13,536 nucleotides of DNA from an uncultured Lachnospiraceae bacterium (GCA_910583615.1 CAJTXP010000072.1:1-13536), one strand, 5' to 3'; positions 1-6,736 are shown, counted from the stretch's first letter. A program made the numbers and translations. Notes: generated by a model from the sequence alone, not told the origin.

Positions 1-2
1 AT

Positions 3-182
3 CATCTCCCGCATATTTTTGAGAGGATGTACCAATGCGACCAGTCACGGTCTGCCGGGGGAAATGGATTGGGCTTATCAATCGTAAAAGAACTTGCAGC
101 TGCTCACAAAGGAAAGATTACCGTTGACAGCACTCCCGACAGGGGGACTACATTTACCTTATTGCTTCCAAAATTCCTGTAA
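3..182 (+). CDS. Sensor histidine kinase, C-terminal fragment
   Basis: The reading frame is open from the window edge to a TAA at 180-182 and gives the last 59 residues of a histidine kinase. It shows the F-box-like HIFERMYQ segment, the ATP-binding G2 box GGNGLGLSIVKEL and the closing AAHKGKITVDS / GTTFTLLLP pattern of HATPase_c domains. The sensor and dimerisation parts lie outside the window. It is followed by a promoter with tandem operator repeats and a LanFEG-type transporter. This matches the common order regulator-kinase-transporter in lantibiotic immunity or antimicrobial-peptide resistance loci, where the kinase detects the peptide or its envelope damage and the cognate OmpR-type regulator switches on the pump. 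The regulator gene is presumably just off the left edge. Family assignment is firm; the ligand is inferred from context only. Confidence 0.9.
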   Translation, partial: HLPHIFERMYQCDQSRSAGGNGLGLSIVKELAAAHKGKITVDSTPDRGTTFTLLLPKFL

Positions 183-240
183 CAATACGGGGATTTTTCA
201 GTTTTATCGAATTTGGCTTAACTGTAAAAGCATGAAAAAA

Positions 241-302
241 GCAAGGTTTCGGCAAGGTTTTGGCAAGGTTAGCGTGATAGAATAGCAAATATGAAAAGGA
301 GG
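241..302 (+). promoter_or_regulatory. Operator with three 11-bp direct repeats, -10 box and RBS of the transporter operon
   Basis: GCAAGGTTT-type repeats begin at 241, 252 and 263 (GCAAGGTTTCG, GCAAGGTTTTG, GCAAGGTTAGC), so the period is exactly 11 bp, about one helical turn. A -10 hexamer TAGAAT follows at 278-283. No good -35 hexamer sits 17 bp upstream of it, as expected for a promoter needing an activator. Tandem repeats of this period abutting the core promoter are the usual binding mode of OmpR/PhoB-type regulators. A strong Shine-Dalgarno AAGGAGG lies at 296-302, before the ATG at 310. Inference: the cognate regulator of the upstream kinase binds here and induces the transporter. Confidence 0.75.
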
Positions 303-309
303 TTTCGCA

Positions 310-1233
310 ATGAGCAAATATGTAATTGAAACAAAAAATCTTACCAAACAATACGGAACACAGAAAAGCGTTGCGGATTTGAATATTCATGTAAGGCAGG
401 GACGCATCTACGGTCTGCTTGGCAGAAACGGAGCCGGAAAGACAACGACCATGAAAATGCTGCTTGGGCTGACACAGCCCACTTCCGGGGAAGTTACCAT
501 CTGGGGAAAGCCTTTACGGACAAATGAGAAGAAGCTGCTGCCCCGGATTGGCAGTCTGATTGAATCCCCCGGATTTTACCCAAACCTGACCGCCGCAGAA
601 AACCTGCGCATTTTTGCAACCCTGCGGGGAGTACCGAATCGAAATGCAATCAAAAATGCGCTTGATTTAGTGGAGCTCCCCTATCAGGACAAAAAGCTGT
701 TTTCCCAATATTCCCTTGGCATGAAGCAGCGATTGGCGATTGCCCTTGCCATTATGCATGACCCGGAGCTTTTGATTTTGGACGAACCGATTAACGGCCT
801 TGATCCGATTGGAATTGCGGAAGTGCGCACTTTTATCCGTGACCTCTGTACGGAAAGAGGGAAAACGATACTGATCTCCAGCCATATTCTTTCCGAGATT
901 GCACTTTTGGCTGATGATATCGGCATTATCGACCACGGCGCATTACTGGAAGAAGAAAGCCTTGCAGAACTGGAAGCAAAAAGCAGCAGGCATATCCGTT
1001 TTACTGTTTCCAGTACAACACAGGCGGCAAGGATTTTAGAACGTAATTTTCATGAAACGAGGTTTACCATACTGGACGACCACAATATGCGTCTGCATAA
1101 TTTAGATATTTCAGTCGGGGATATTGTAACAGCCTTTGTCGAAAACGGGCTTACCGTATCAGAAGCCTGTGTCTGTGAAGAAAGCCTTGAAGATTATTTC
1201 AAGCGTGTAACAGGGGGTGAAGGGATTGCCTGA
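310..1233 (+). CDS. Lantibiotic-immunity type ABC transporter, ATP-binding protein (LanF/BcrA family)
   Basis: A 307-aa cytoplasmic ATPase that powers export or expulsion of peptide antibiotics. Visible motifs in order are Walker A GRNGAGKT (38-45), signature YSLGMKQR (134-141), Walker B LLILDEP (154-160) with catalytic Glu159, D-loop GLDP and H-loop His192. The Q-loop glutamine is replaced by Glu85 in LIESPGFYP; this glutamate E-loop is a known hallmark of LanF immunity ATPases such as NukF. The last ~90 residues are a variable C-terminal extension typical of BcrA/LanF proteins. The gene starts with ATG after AAGGAGG and overlaps the first permease gene by 8 nt (from the TTG at 1226). The length fits the family. 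The substrate (lantibiotic, bacitracin-like or host cationic peptide) cannot be told from sequence. Confidence 0.93.
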   Translation: MSKYVIETKNLTKQYGTQKSVADLNIHVRQGRIYGLLGRNGAGKTTTMKMLLGLTQPTSGEVTIWGKPLRTNEKKLLPRIGSLIESPGFYPNLTAAENLRIFATLRGVPNRNAIKNALDLVELPYQDKKLFSQYSLGMKQRLAIALAIMHDPELLILDEPINGLDPIGIAEVRTFIRDLCTERGKTILISSHILSEIALLADDIGIIDHGALLEEESLAELEAKSSRHIRFTVSSTTQAARILERNFHETRFTILDDHNMRLHNLDISVGDIVTAFVENGLTVSEACVCEESLEDYFKRVTGGEGIA

Positions 1234-2017
1234 TCTTGTAAAGTGTGAGTTTTGGAAATTGAAACGGAAAAAGTTTGTCCTTTTTGTAATATTTTCTGCA
1301 TTGCTTTTTCCTGTCCCGTTTACTGCACTTGTACTAAAAGGGAATGTGGGCGATTTGAACGCTTTTGACGGCTTATATAATATGCTCTTTTGTATAGCTG
1401 TCCCTGTCATGCTTCCCTGCATACTTGGCATTATCGCGGCTATGCTCTTTTACATGGAAAGAGATCATGCAACTCTGAAAAATTTGATGGTTATTCCTGT
1501 TTCGGCATGGGAAATTGCGACTGCAAAAATCGTAGTATTATACTTGATCAGTCTTTTATTCACTTGTGTAACATTGTTCTCTGCAATCATCGGCGGGATC
1601 ATAGCCGGAGCTGATTTGGGCAATATTGGGAACAAACTCGTAATTGCCGTTATTACAGCTATTCTATATGCAACTGGTACGCTTCCGATTATCATTGCGA
1701 TTGTAAAATTTAACCGCTCTTATATATTTGCAGTCATTTTGACATTCTTCTATACAATGTTTGGATTTTCCCTTGCTTTTACAGGGCAATTCACATCAGA
1801 AAATCAAGTGTTAAAAGTGCTTACCAGCCTTTTACCTACGCCTGTTATTTATCGTTGGCAGGCTTCAAGAATGATTGGGCAGGGAACAACTGCTTTTGAA
1901 AACTGGCAGCCCTACTTTCTGAAATTAGGAATCGTAGTATTTACCGTTTTTATCCTTGGAGGTATCTCTTATTTTGCGATTATCAAAATCTACAAAAAGC
2001 AGGAAGGGCAGGTGTAA
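1226..2017 (+). CDS. Lantibiotic-immunity type ABC transporter permease 1 (LanE/MutE-like)
   Basis: An integral membrane subunit of about 263 aa with roughly six hydrophobic segments and a basic amphipathic N-terminus. The longer reading from the GTG at 1217 would give 266 aa, but the TTG at 1226 is preferred. It is preceded at a good distance by AGGGGGTGA (1212-1220), close to a full anti-16S match. Starting there, the protein begins MPDLVKCEFWKLKRKK, which lines up residue for residue with the start of the next permease, MARLIKTELWKLKRYS. Both permeases also share an MERDHATLKNLMVIPVS / MERERTDGTLKNIMAIPVS segment facing the cytoplasm, probably the ATPase-coupling region. The two are therefore diverged duplicates forming a heterodimer with the ATPase. 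Translation is coupled to the upstream gene by overlap. Confidence 0.88.
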   Translation: MPDLVKCEFWKLKRKKFVLFVIFSALLFPVPFTALVLKGNVGDLNAFDGLYNMLFCIAVPVMLPCILGIIAAMLFYMERDHATLKNLMVIPVSAWEIATAKIVVLYLISLLFTCVTLFSAIIGGIIAGADLGNIGNKLVIAVITAILYATGTLPIIIAIVKFNRSYIFAVILTFFYTMFGFSLAFTGQFTSENQVLKVLTSLLPTPVIYRWQASRMIGQGTTAFENWQPYFLKLGIVVFTVFILGGISYFAIIKIYKKQEGQV

Positions 2018-2020
2018 GAA

Positions 2021-2755
2021 ATGGCAAGGCTCATAAAAACAGAACTCTGGAAATTAAAACGTTACTCTGTTATCTGGATTGGAATTGCAACCATGCTGTC
2101 TGTTGTTTTACTAACCTGTTTTATGGAGATTGGTACGCCGGGAACGCCGACATTTTCCAGTTTTTCAGATGATGTAATATGGAACAGCTTTTCGCTTATC
2201 TTTCCGGCGACAATCGTACTGATTGCGGGTTATATGATGGAACGTGAAAGAACAGACGGCACATTGAAAAATATAATGGCAATCCCGGTATCTTTCCGAA
2301 GATTGCTTTTGGGTAAGGTATTTGTCTGCGGAATGATTGCTGTCTTTCTGGCGATCGTGGAACTTTTATTTACTGCTCTCATTTCGCTTTTTTGCAGATA
2401 TGAGGGAATTGTTCTTGGCAGCGTAATGAGATCGCTTGTCCAAATGGTTGGAATGAATTGCTTTGTATTTATATCGGTGCTTCCTGTTATTGTATTTACA
2501 GGGCAAAGGGCAGGAGCATTTATGACAGGCGTAGCTTTTGCATTTTTTTATGGTTTTATAGGGACTTTTGCTTCCGGTCATGGTTTGTCCTGTCTTTACC
2601 CGGTTACGATAGGACTTGGTTTTATCAATTATCAAAATGGCATGGAAGCCGGCACATATAATATTTTCCGGTGCATTACTGTACTTCTGATTATGCTTGT
2701 TATCACTGCGGTTATGCTGCTTCTGGCACATGACAGGAGCAAAACGCAAAAATAA
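2021..2755 (+). CDS. Lantibiotic-immunity type ABC transporter permease 2 (LanG/MutG-like)
   Basis: A 244-aa membrane protein with about six predicted helices and the same N-terminal L(I/V)KxExWKLKR signature and central MERExxxGTLKNIMAIPVS loop as the preceding permease. It starts at an ATG only 3 nt after the previous stop, with AGGTG upstream, so the three transporter genes form one operon. Two permeases of ~250 aa with a separate ATPase distinguish this from BceAB-type pumps, whose single permease is ~650 aa. Together with the ATPase it should form a complex that keeps peptide antibiotics away from the membrane or lipid II. The gene is AT-rich relative to everything downstream, suggesting the operon was acquired separately. 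Confidence 0.88.
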   Translation: MARLIKTELWKLKRYSVIWIGIATMLSVVLLTCFMEIGTPGTPTFSSFSDDVIWNSFSLIFPATIVLIAGYMMERERTDGTLKNIMAIPVSFRRLLLGKVFVCGMIAVFLAIVELLFTALISLFCRYEGIVLGSVMRSLVQMVGMNCFVFISVLPVIVFTGQRAGAFMTGVAFAFFYGFIGTFASGHGLSCLYPVTIGLGFINYQNGMEAGTYNIFRCITVLLIMLVITAVMLLLAHDRSKTQK

Positions 2756-2790
2756 AAGGCAAAGGAGATATGAAAGGAGTATCGCCCATT
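2756..2790. other. Junction between AT-rich transporter operon and GC-richer region; orphan ribosome-binding signals
   Basis: This 35-nt gap separates the transporter operon from the convergent kinase gene. It contains two Shine-Dalgarno-like stretches on the + strand, AAAGGAG at 2761-2767 and 2773-2779, with an ATG at 2770. The reading frame after them only runs antisense through the kinase gene and has no family-like character. No intrinsic terminator is visible for either converging operon. The base composition changes sharply here. It may mark where a following + strand gene was lost by recombination, but this is inference. Confidence 0.45.
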
Positions 2791-3906
2791 TTATTGCGGG
2801 ACGGGCAGCCTCACCGTAAAGACGGTCAGTCCGTCCCCGCTCCTGGCCGCGATCGTCCCCCCGTGGAGCGTGACGATCTGTCTGGCGATGGCAAGCCCAA
2901 GCCCGGCTCCGGAGGAATTTCTCCCCGGGTCCAGCCGGTAAAACTGCTCGAAAATCCGCTCCAGCTTCTCCGGCGGGATCGTCACGCCGCGGTTGGAAAA
3001 TCTTAATTCCAGATCCCCTTCGCCACGTTCCGCTTCGACGGTGATCTCGCTTCCCTCACCGCTGTAAAGTACGGCGTTTCGCAAAAGGTTGTCAAAGACC
3101 CGCTGCATCCTGTCGGCGTCGCATTTCAGCGCAATATCTTCCGCTGCCAAAAGGCGGCAGGTCAGGCCCTTTTGGTCCAGAACCGGCTGGAATTCATACA
3201 CCAGCTGTTCCAGCAAACGGGTCAGATTGATCTCGCTGTACTGCAGCACGATATTGGACAGGCTGTACTGCGCGATCTCCAGGAACTCATTGATCAGATC
3301 CTCCAGCCGCTCTGATTTGGACAGGGCAATGGAGAGATACTTTTCCCGCAGTTCCCCGGAAATCTGCTTTTCATCCCGCAGCAGATGGAGATAACTGATG
3401 GAGGCGGCCAGCGGCGTTTTCAGGTCGTGGGCCAGATACATGATCAGATCGTTTTTCCGCTGTTCGGCCGTGAGCATGTCGCTTTTCTGCCGGCTGATCG
3501 TATGTTTCGCCAGATTCATCTTCCGCTCGACGGCGAAAAGCTCCGGCGGCAGGGAGATTTCTCCGGGCACATCCTGCAGAAGCGCGTCCATCCCTTCGCT
3601 TACGGCCTCAAAGTACCCGCTGAGCCACCGGGCATAAAAGCAGAACAAAACGGCAAACACCAGTAGAATGGATAGCCAGAGAATGGCATCCATGTGCCTG
3701 CGCAGGGTCCGCTCATACAGTCCCAGCGCCGCGCCGTATTCCATGCGGAACATCTTTTGAAAAAGCGCCACCGTGCCGTCGGCAAAGTTGCCGCGCAGCA
3801 ACGCGGAATAGACCACATAGACCACAGCAGCAGCCATGACCAGCATGACAATCGTACGGAGAACTATTTTTATACGGAACTGACGGAAATCCCTGTTACG
3901 TTTCAA
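2791..3906 (-). CDS. VanS-like sensor histidine kinase
   Basis: A 371-aa membrane kinase. Hydrophobic helices at about 14-36 and 75-92 enclose a short extracellular loop of ~38 residues. A linker follows, then the H-box MYLAHDLKTPLAASISYLHL with phospho-acceptor His160, N-box DNLLRNAVLYS (272-282), a G1 region reading SNRGVTIPPE, F-box ERIFEQFYRLD and G2 box GAGLGLAIA (333-341). The H-box and the SNxG form of G1 closely resemble VanS of glycopeptide-resistance clusters. The short sensor loop fits VanS-like ligand or membrane sensing. The start is a TTG that overlaps the regulator stop by 11 nt, so the pair is translationally coupled; its ribosome-binding site is weak. No vanHAX, vanT, vanG or vanY gene is in the window, so the target genes are unknown. 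Confidence 0.88.
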   Translation of the reverse strand: MKRNRDFRQFRIKIVLRTIVMLVMAAAVVYVVYSALLRGNFADGTVALFQKMFRMEYGAALGLYERTLRRHMDAILWLSILLVFAVLFCFYARWLSGYFEAVSEGMDALLQDVPGEISLPPELFAVERKMNLAKHTISRQKSDMLTAEQRKNDLIMYLAHDLKTPLAASISYLHLLRDEKQISGELREKYLSIALSKSERLEDLINEFLEIAQYSLSNIVLQYSEINLTRLLEQLVYEFQPVLDQKGLTCRLLAAEDIALKCDADRMQRVFDNLLRNAVLYSGEGSEITVEAERGEGDLELRFSNRGVTIPPEKLERIFEQFYRLDPGRNSSGAGLGLAIARQIVTLHGGTIAARSGDGLTVFTVRLPVPQ

Positions 3907-4597
3907 TGGTATAGCCGACCCCCCATACAGTTTTGATGAATCTGGGATTTCCGGCGGGCTCGCCCAGCTTCTCCCGCAGCCGCCCGATGTGCGCCATGAC
4001 CGTGTTGTTGCCGTTCAGATATTTCTCGCCCCACACCGCCTCATAAAGCTCCTCAGAAGGGACGACCACGCCCTGCCGCCCGCACAGATACCAGAGGATG
4101 GAGAATTCTATGGGAGTCAGCTTCCGTTCTTCTCCGAACAGGAAACACCTGTGGCTGTCCCTGTTGATCAGGAGTCCGCGGATCTCATATACATGCGCCG
4201 GTTCTTCCTGCTTTGGGGCAGAATGGTTATAGAGCCGGTACCGCCGAAGCTGGCTTTTCACCCTGGCAACCACCTCCAGCGGATGGAACGGCTTGGTGAT
4301 ATAATCGTCAGCCCCTGCGGTCAGTCCCGTAATCTTATCTTTGTCCGCCGTCTTCGCCGTAAGCATGATAACCGGATAAAAGGACTTTTCGCGGATCTTC
4401 CGCAAGAGCTGGAAGCCGTCCCCGTCCGGGAGCATCACGTCCAGGATCGCCAGATCCGGATCTGTATGCCTGATACAGCGAAGAGCCTCCGCGCCGGTGT
4501 AACACTTATGAACCGTATAGCCCTCGCCTGTGAGGTACAGCTCGATCACATCCGCCAGCTCCTTTTCATCGTCCACCACTAAAATATGCGTGCTCAT
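3896..4597 (-). CDS. VanR-like OmpR-family response regulator
   Basis: A 233-aa two-domain regulator. The receiver domain (1-~115) has acidic pocket Asp9/Asp10, phospho-acceptor Asp53 in AILDVMLPDGDG, Thr79 in VIMLTA and Lys101 in DDYITKPF. The winged-helix output domain (~130-233) has LTPIEFSILWYLCGRQG, a recognition region with NNTVMAHIGRLREKL and the C-terminal FIKTVWGVGYTIE. The phrases KITGLTAGADDYITKPF and IKTVWGVGY are strongly VanR-like. It starts with ATG, with AGAGGA about 8 nt upstream, and is followed by its kinase in an 11-nt overlap. Its own promoter region carries a pair of 11-bp repeats, suggesting autoregulation. The assignment to the VanR-like branch is confident; involvement in glycopeptide resistance is not shown. 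Confidence 0.92.
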   Translation of the reverse strand: MSTHILVVDDEKELADVIELYLTGEGYTVHKCYTGAEALRCIRHTDPDLAILDVMLPDGDGFQLLRKIREKSFYPVIMLTAKTADKDKITGLTAGADDYITKPFHPLEVVARVKSQLRRYRLYNHSAPKQEEPAHVYEIRGLLINRDSHRCFLFGEERKLTPIEFSILWYLCGRQGVVVPSEELYEAVWGEKYLNGNNTVMAHIGRLREKLGEPAGNPRFIKTVWGVGYTIET

Positions 4598-4629
4598 ACC
4601 GCCGATCCTCTTTTCAAAATCATAATCAC

Positions 4630-4697
4630 TGCTATTCTATCAGGATCGGCTCCGGTTTTTCTTTGTTTTTTCTGTGGAATTTCTTAAAATTTTCCTA
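4630..4697 (-). promoter_or_regulatory. Promoter region of the VanRS-like operon
   Basis: Reading the minus strand, TAGAAT (4634-4639) is a likely -10 box, embedded in TGATAGAATAGCA (4630-4642). That 13-mer recurs exactly at the transporter promoter (275-287, + strand). There is no consensus -35 box. Further upstream, 4676-4697 reads as two 11-nt units, TAGGAAAATTT and TAAGAAATTCC, a tandem arrangement typical of OmpR-family binding. Inference: an autoregulated, activator-dependent promoter. Confidence 0.5.
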
Positions 4698-4720
4698 CAA
4701 TCTCATACCAAAACGAGCCG

Positions 4721-6070
4721 TCATAACTGTACGCTTCGAACCGCCTTTTTCTGCGTTTTGTCCGGCAGAATATTTTTGTACCGGTATACGCTGAGCACCA
4801 GCCCCAGCAGGATATAGGATACCACGATGCTGGTTCCTCCGGCGGAGAAGAACGGCAGGATCGCCGACGTGGAAGGAAGCAGTCCCAGATTCATCCCGAT
4901 GCTGATCCCCATCTGACACAGAAACACGATACCGCAGCCGCAGCCCAGAATCATACCCAGCTGATTTTTCTGCCCGAAAGAAACCCGGAAGATCTTAAAA
5001 ATCAGAAAGCACATGAGAACCGCTGTCAGCACTCCGGCAATCAGCCCATAAGCTGATATCATGCTTACAAAGATATAATCGTTGTTAAATCCAGGCAGCG
5101 CTGCAACCTCCATGACATTTTCCGCATTCCCGCCGGCCAGCCTGCTGGCCATAAGGATTTTTCTCATCTGGATGGCAAGATAGTTATTGTCCCATGAGTT
5201 GGTCAAAAACGCCTGAATCCGCGCCATCTGATAGGTCGCCAGATGTCCCAGCATGCCTGCCCCGAGAAAGAACGCCGGCAAAGCCGCAAACAGGATGCCC
5301 AGAACCGACAAAGCCGCCTTTCTGCTGACCCGGTACCATCCTTTATATACCGCAACCACTGCCAGCAGAAGAAGCGTCGTCCAGAGTACCACTCCCTGAG
5401 AAAATGCCGGAATACGAAATGTAATAAAGACAGGCACAAGCATCCAAAGCAGAAGTTTCCCCAGCCCTTTCCAGCCCTCTCCCCGATAGGAATAAAGAAG
5501 TCCGCCGAACAGGGGCACATACAGCACCATCAGCACCGGCATGAAAAACCGCAGGGAACCGATCGCCACATAGAGCCTTGCGCCATTGATCGTAACCGCA
5601 AAACGGGTCCCGATCAGTATAAATGCCAGAAACGCCGCAGCCATCGGCTTCGCAAAGCGGGCCAGGATGCTGTAGTCCAGCCGGTAGACCAGAAGCATCA
5701 CCGCATACCCGGCCGCCACATACATGACGTGATGCCTGAAATACCAGTACCCGACGCCGTCCACTTCCTGCGTATAAGCGCCCAGGACCGCATGGAGCGC
5801 GATACTTGCGAGGCTGATGAGGCCGATCAGGATCAAAATCCCCGCTTCCACCTGAGGCCTGTGTATCCGGTCCAGAGACACGCCGGTCTCCACCGGATCT
5901 CCCATGTCCCGGACTGCCTTTTCCATGGCCTCTTCCTCAAACATCCCTTCCGCCTCATAGGCTTCCGCCTGGTCCAGAATGTGATCCCGAAGTTCCTCTG
6001 TGACCAGTTCCCGCGCTCTTGCGCAGCGGATCTGCTCCGTCACCGTACCCAGATATTCGTCCATCCTCAT
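4721..6070 (-). CDS. FtsW/RodA/SpoVE-family (SEDS) membrane protein with N-terminal permease-prefix domain
   Basis: A 449-aa protein. Residues 1-~72 form a soluble helical domain (HILDQAEAYEAEG, EEEAMEKAVRDMGDP) of the permease-prefix/DUF1700-like type that commonly accompanies PadR-regulated membrane proteins. Residues ~75-430 contain about ten hydrophobic helices. SEDS hallmarks are present: LPGFNNDYIFVSMISAYGL with Asp331 at the place of the catalytic aspartate before the TDFIF-like motif, and NLGLLPSTSAILPFFSAGG corresponding to NxGxxPxTGxxLPfxSxGG. SEDS proteins are peptidoglycan glycosyltransferases working with class B PBPs; none is encoded nearby. The chosen ATG overlaps the PadR stop (ATGA) and follows a perfect GGAGGTG, so the longer 467-aa reading is rejected. 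This is probably an accessory SEDS protein rather than the housekeeping FtsW, RodA or SpoVE. Confidence 0.87.
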   Translation of the reverse strand: MRMDEYLGTVTEQIRCARARELVTEELRDHILDQAEAYEAEGMFEEEAMEKAVRDMGDPVETGVSLDRIHRPQVEAGILILIGLISLASIALHAVLGAYTQEVDGVGYWYFRHHVMYVAAGYAVMLLVYRLDYSILARFAKPMAAAFLAFILIGTRFAVTINGARLYVAIGSLRFFMPVLMVLYVPLFGGLLYSYRGEGWKGLGKLLLWMLVPVFITFRIPAFSQGVVLWTTLLLLAVVAVYKGWYRVSRKAALSVLGILFAALPAFFLGAGMLGHLATYQMARIQAFLTNSWDNNYLAIQMRKILMASRLAGGNAENVMEVAALPGFNNDYIFVSMISAYGLIAGVLTAVLMCFLIFKIFRVSFGQKNQLGMILGCGCGIVFLCQMGISIGMNLGLLPSTSAILPFFSAGGTSIVVSYILLGLVLSVYRYKNILPDKTQKKAVRSVQL

Positions 6071-6402
6071 GATCCCACCTCCAGCGCCAGAACGCTCATC
6101 ACCGCCCGGGAATATTCCTGCCACTGGCTTTTCTTCTCTTCCAGATATCTGCGTCCGTCCTTCGTAATCCGGTAATATTTCCGTACCTTTCCCGTCGCCT
6201 CCTGCTCATAGGAAACAAGATACTGCTTATCCTCCAGACCATGCAGCAGCGGATACAGGGTTCCCGCCTTCAGTTCAAATACGTTCTCCGACCGCTTCCG
6301 AAGGGTATCGATCATCTCATACCCGTACATGTCCTTTTCCGAAAGCAGCTTCAGAATCATCATAGCCATGCTTCCGGATACCAGAGATTTGTCAATTGCC
6401 AT
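6067..6402 (-). CDS. PadR-family transcriptional repressor
   Basis: A 111-aa regulator with the PadR winged helix: SGSMAMMILKLLSEKDMYGYEMI at 9-31, then LKAGTLYPLLHGLEDKQYLV, the wing with GKVRKYYRIT, and a C-terminal dimerisation helix. PadR proteins bind inverted repeats in their own promoter and release on sensing small molecules or envelope-active drugs. It begins with ATG after AAGGAGGTG and ends in a 4-nt ATGA overlap with the SEDS gene, so the two products are co-expressed. The PadR plus prefix-domain membrane protein pairing is a recognised Firmicute arrangement, usually with a transporter; here the partner is a SEDS protein. The inducer is unknown. Confidence 0.93.
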   Translation of the reverse strand: MAIDKSLVSGSMAMMILKLLSEKDMYGYEMIDTLRKRSENVFELKAGTLYPLLHGLEDKQYLVSYEQEATGKVRKYYRITKDGRRYLEEKKSQWQEYSRAVMSVLALEVGS

Positions 6403-6429
6403 TTTTACACCTCCTTATGCAGATAACCT

Positions 6430-6475
6430 ATATATAGATTAACTATATAATAGATCGATTATCTATATATGTCAA
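6430..6475 (-). promoter_or_regulatory. Sigma-A promoter of padR-SEDS with PadR-like operator
   Basis: On the minus strand TTGACA (6470-6475) is followed after exactly 17 bp by TATTAT (6447-6452), a near-consensus sigma-A promoter. A perfect 10-bp inverted repeat, ATATATAGAT at 6430-6439 and ATCTATATAT at 6461-6470, brackets the -10 box; one arm lies in the spacer and the other just downstream. This is a classic repressor position, so binding by the adjacent PadR protein is a reasonable inference. The region is extremely AT-rich, which lowers the weight of the repeat somewhat. Confidence 0.8.
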
Positions 6476-6520
6476 GAGGGAATCGGAATTTTTCTCTAAA
6501 TACATCTGACGATTGAAAAC

Positions 6521-6544
6521 TCCACGAACTGTTCTGTCCGTGGA
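6521..6544. other. Small inverted repeat between padR promoter and peptide gene
   Basis: TCCACG (6521-6526) and CGTGGA (6539-6544) form a 6-bp perfect stem with a 12-nt loop. On the minus strand it is followed by GTTTTC, so it might weakly terminate transcripts entering padR from the right. Otherwise 6476-6559 shows nothing recognisable. Confidence 0.3.
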
Positions 6545-6559
6545 ATCGCAAAAATATTA

Positions 6560-6632
6560 TAGAATGGTATCAGGATATGTAGTATAATTTTCGTGTTGTC
6601 CCACCGATACCCGGCAACGGGAGGAGGTGTTC
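6560..6632 (+). promoter_or_regulatory. Promoter and ribosome binding site of the 32-aa peptide gene
   Basis: A perfect -10 TATAAT lies at 6583-6588. The best -35 candidate 17 bp upstream is a poor TAGAAT (6560-6565). The predicted leader is ~40 nt and ends in GGAGGAGGTG about 6 nt before the ATG, an almost perfect Shine-Dalgarno sequence. Confidence 0.6.
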
Positions 6633-6634
6633 GA

Positions 6635-6733
6635 ATGGAAGTTGTTATCACTTTTTTAGTCGCTGTCACAGCAGGTGTGGCTTGCCACCTCATCTGCAAA
6701 TGGCTTGACAGGGACGATAAGGGCAACAAATAG
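6635..6733 (+). CDS. Small membrane peptide, Fst/Ldr-like toxin candidate (32 aa)
   Basis: The gene encodes 32 residues: a hydrophobic helix at about 4-23 (VITFLVAVTAGVACHLI) and a charged tail KWLDRDDKGNK. This plan matches type I toxins of the Fst/Ldr class, which are ~33 aa with one membrane helix ending in a charged LDEEDD-like tail; direct homology is not claimed. The start is supported by an excellent ribosome binding site (GGAGGAGGTG) and a TATAAT promoter box. A bidirectional terminator lies downstream, followed by a strong convergent promoter, so the whole locus is laid out like the par/Fst system. The gene is too small for usual annotation cut-offs. Alternatives are a small regulatory membrane protein with no toxicity. 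Confidence 0.72.
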   Translation: MEVVITFLVAVTAGVACHLICKWLDRDDKGNK

Positions 6734-6736
6734 CCT

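Noticed and set aside
310..2755. BceAB-type bacitracin transporter
   Set aside because: BceB-type permeases are a single ~650-aa protein with a large extracellular domain; here there are two ~250-aa permeases and a LanF-type E-loop ATPase.
2770..3006. Possible small gene after the second permease
   Set aside because: The start has ribosome-binding-like sequence but it is too close to the ATG, and the product is only the antisense of the kinase C-terminus.
2791..4597. Glycopeptide resistance cluster
   Set aside because: Only VanR/VanS-like regulators are present; no vanH, vanA-type ligase, vanX, vanT or vanY gene is in the window.
6067..6124. Longer start for the SEDS protein at 6124
   Set aside because: It would overlap padR by 58 nt without a ribosome binding site, while the ATG at 6070 has GGAGGTG and an ATGA stop-start overlap.
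5243..6175. Long + strand open frame (310 codons) opposite the SEDS gene
   Set aside because: It is antisense to a clear membrane-protein gene, rich in His/Arg/Gln/Pro as expected of a complementary frame, and has no family features.
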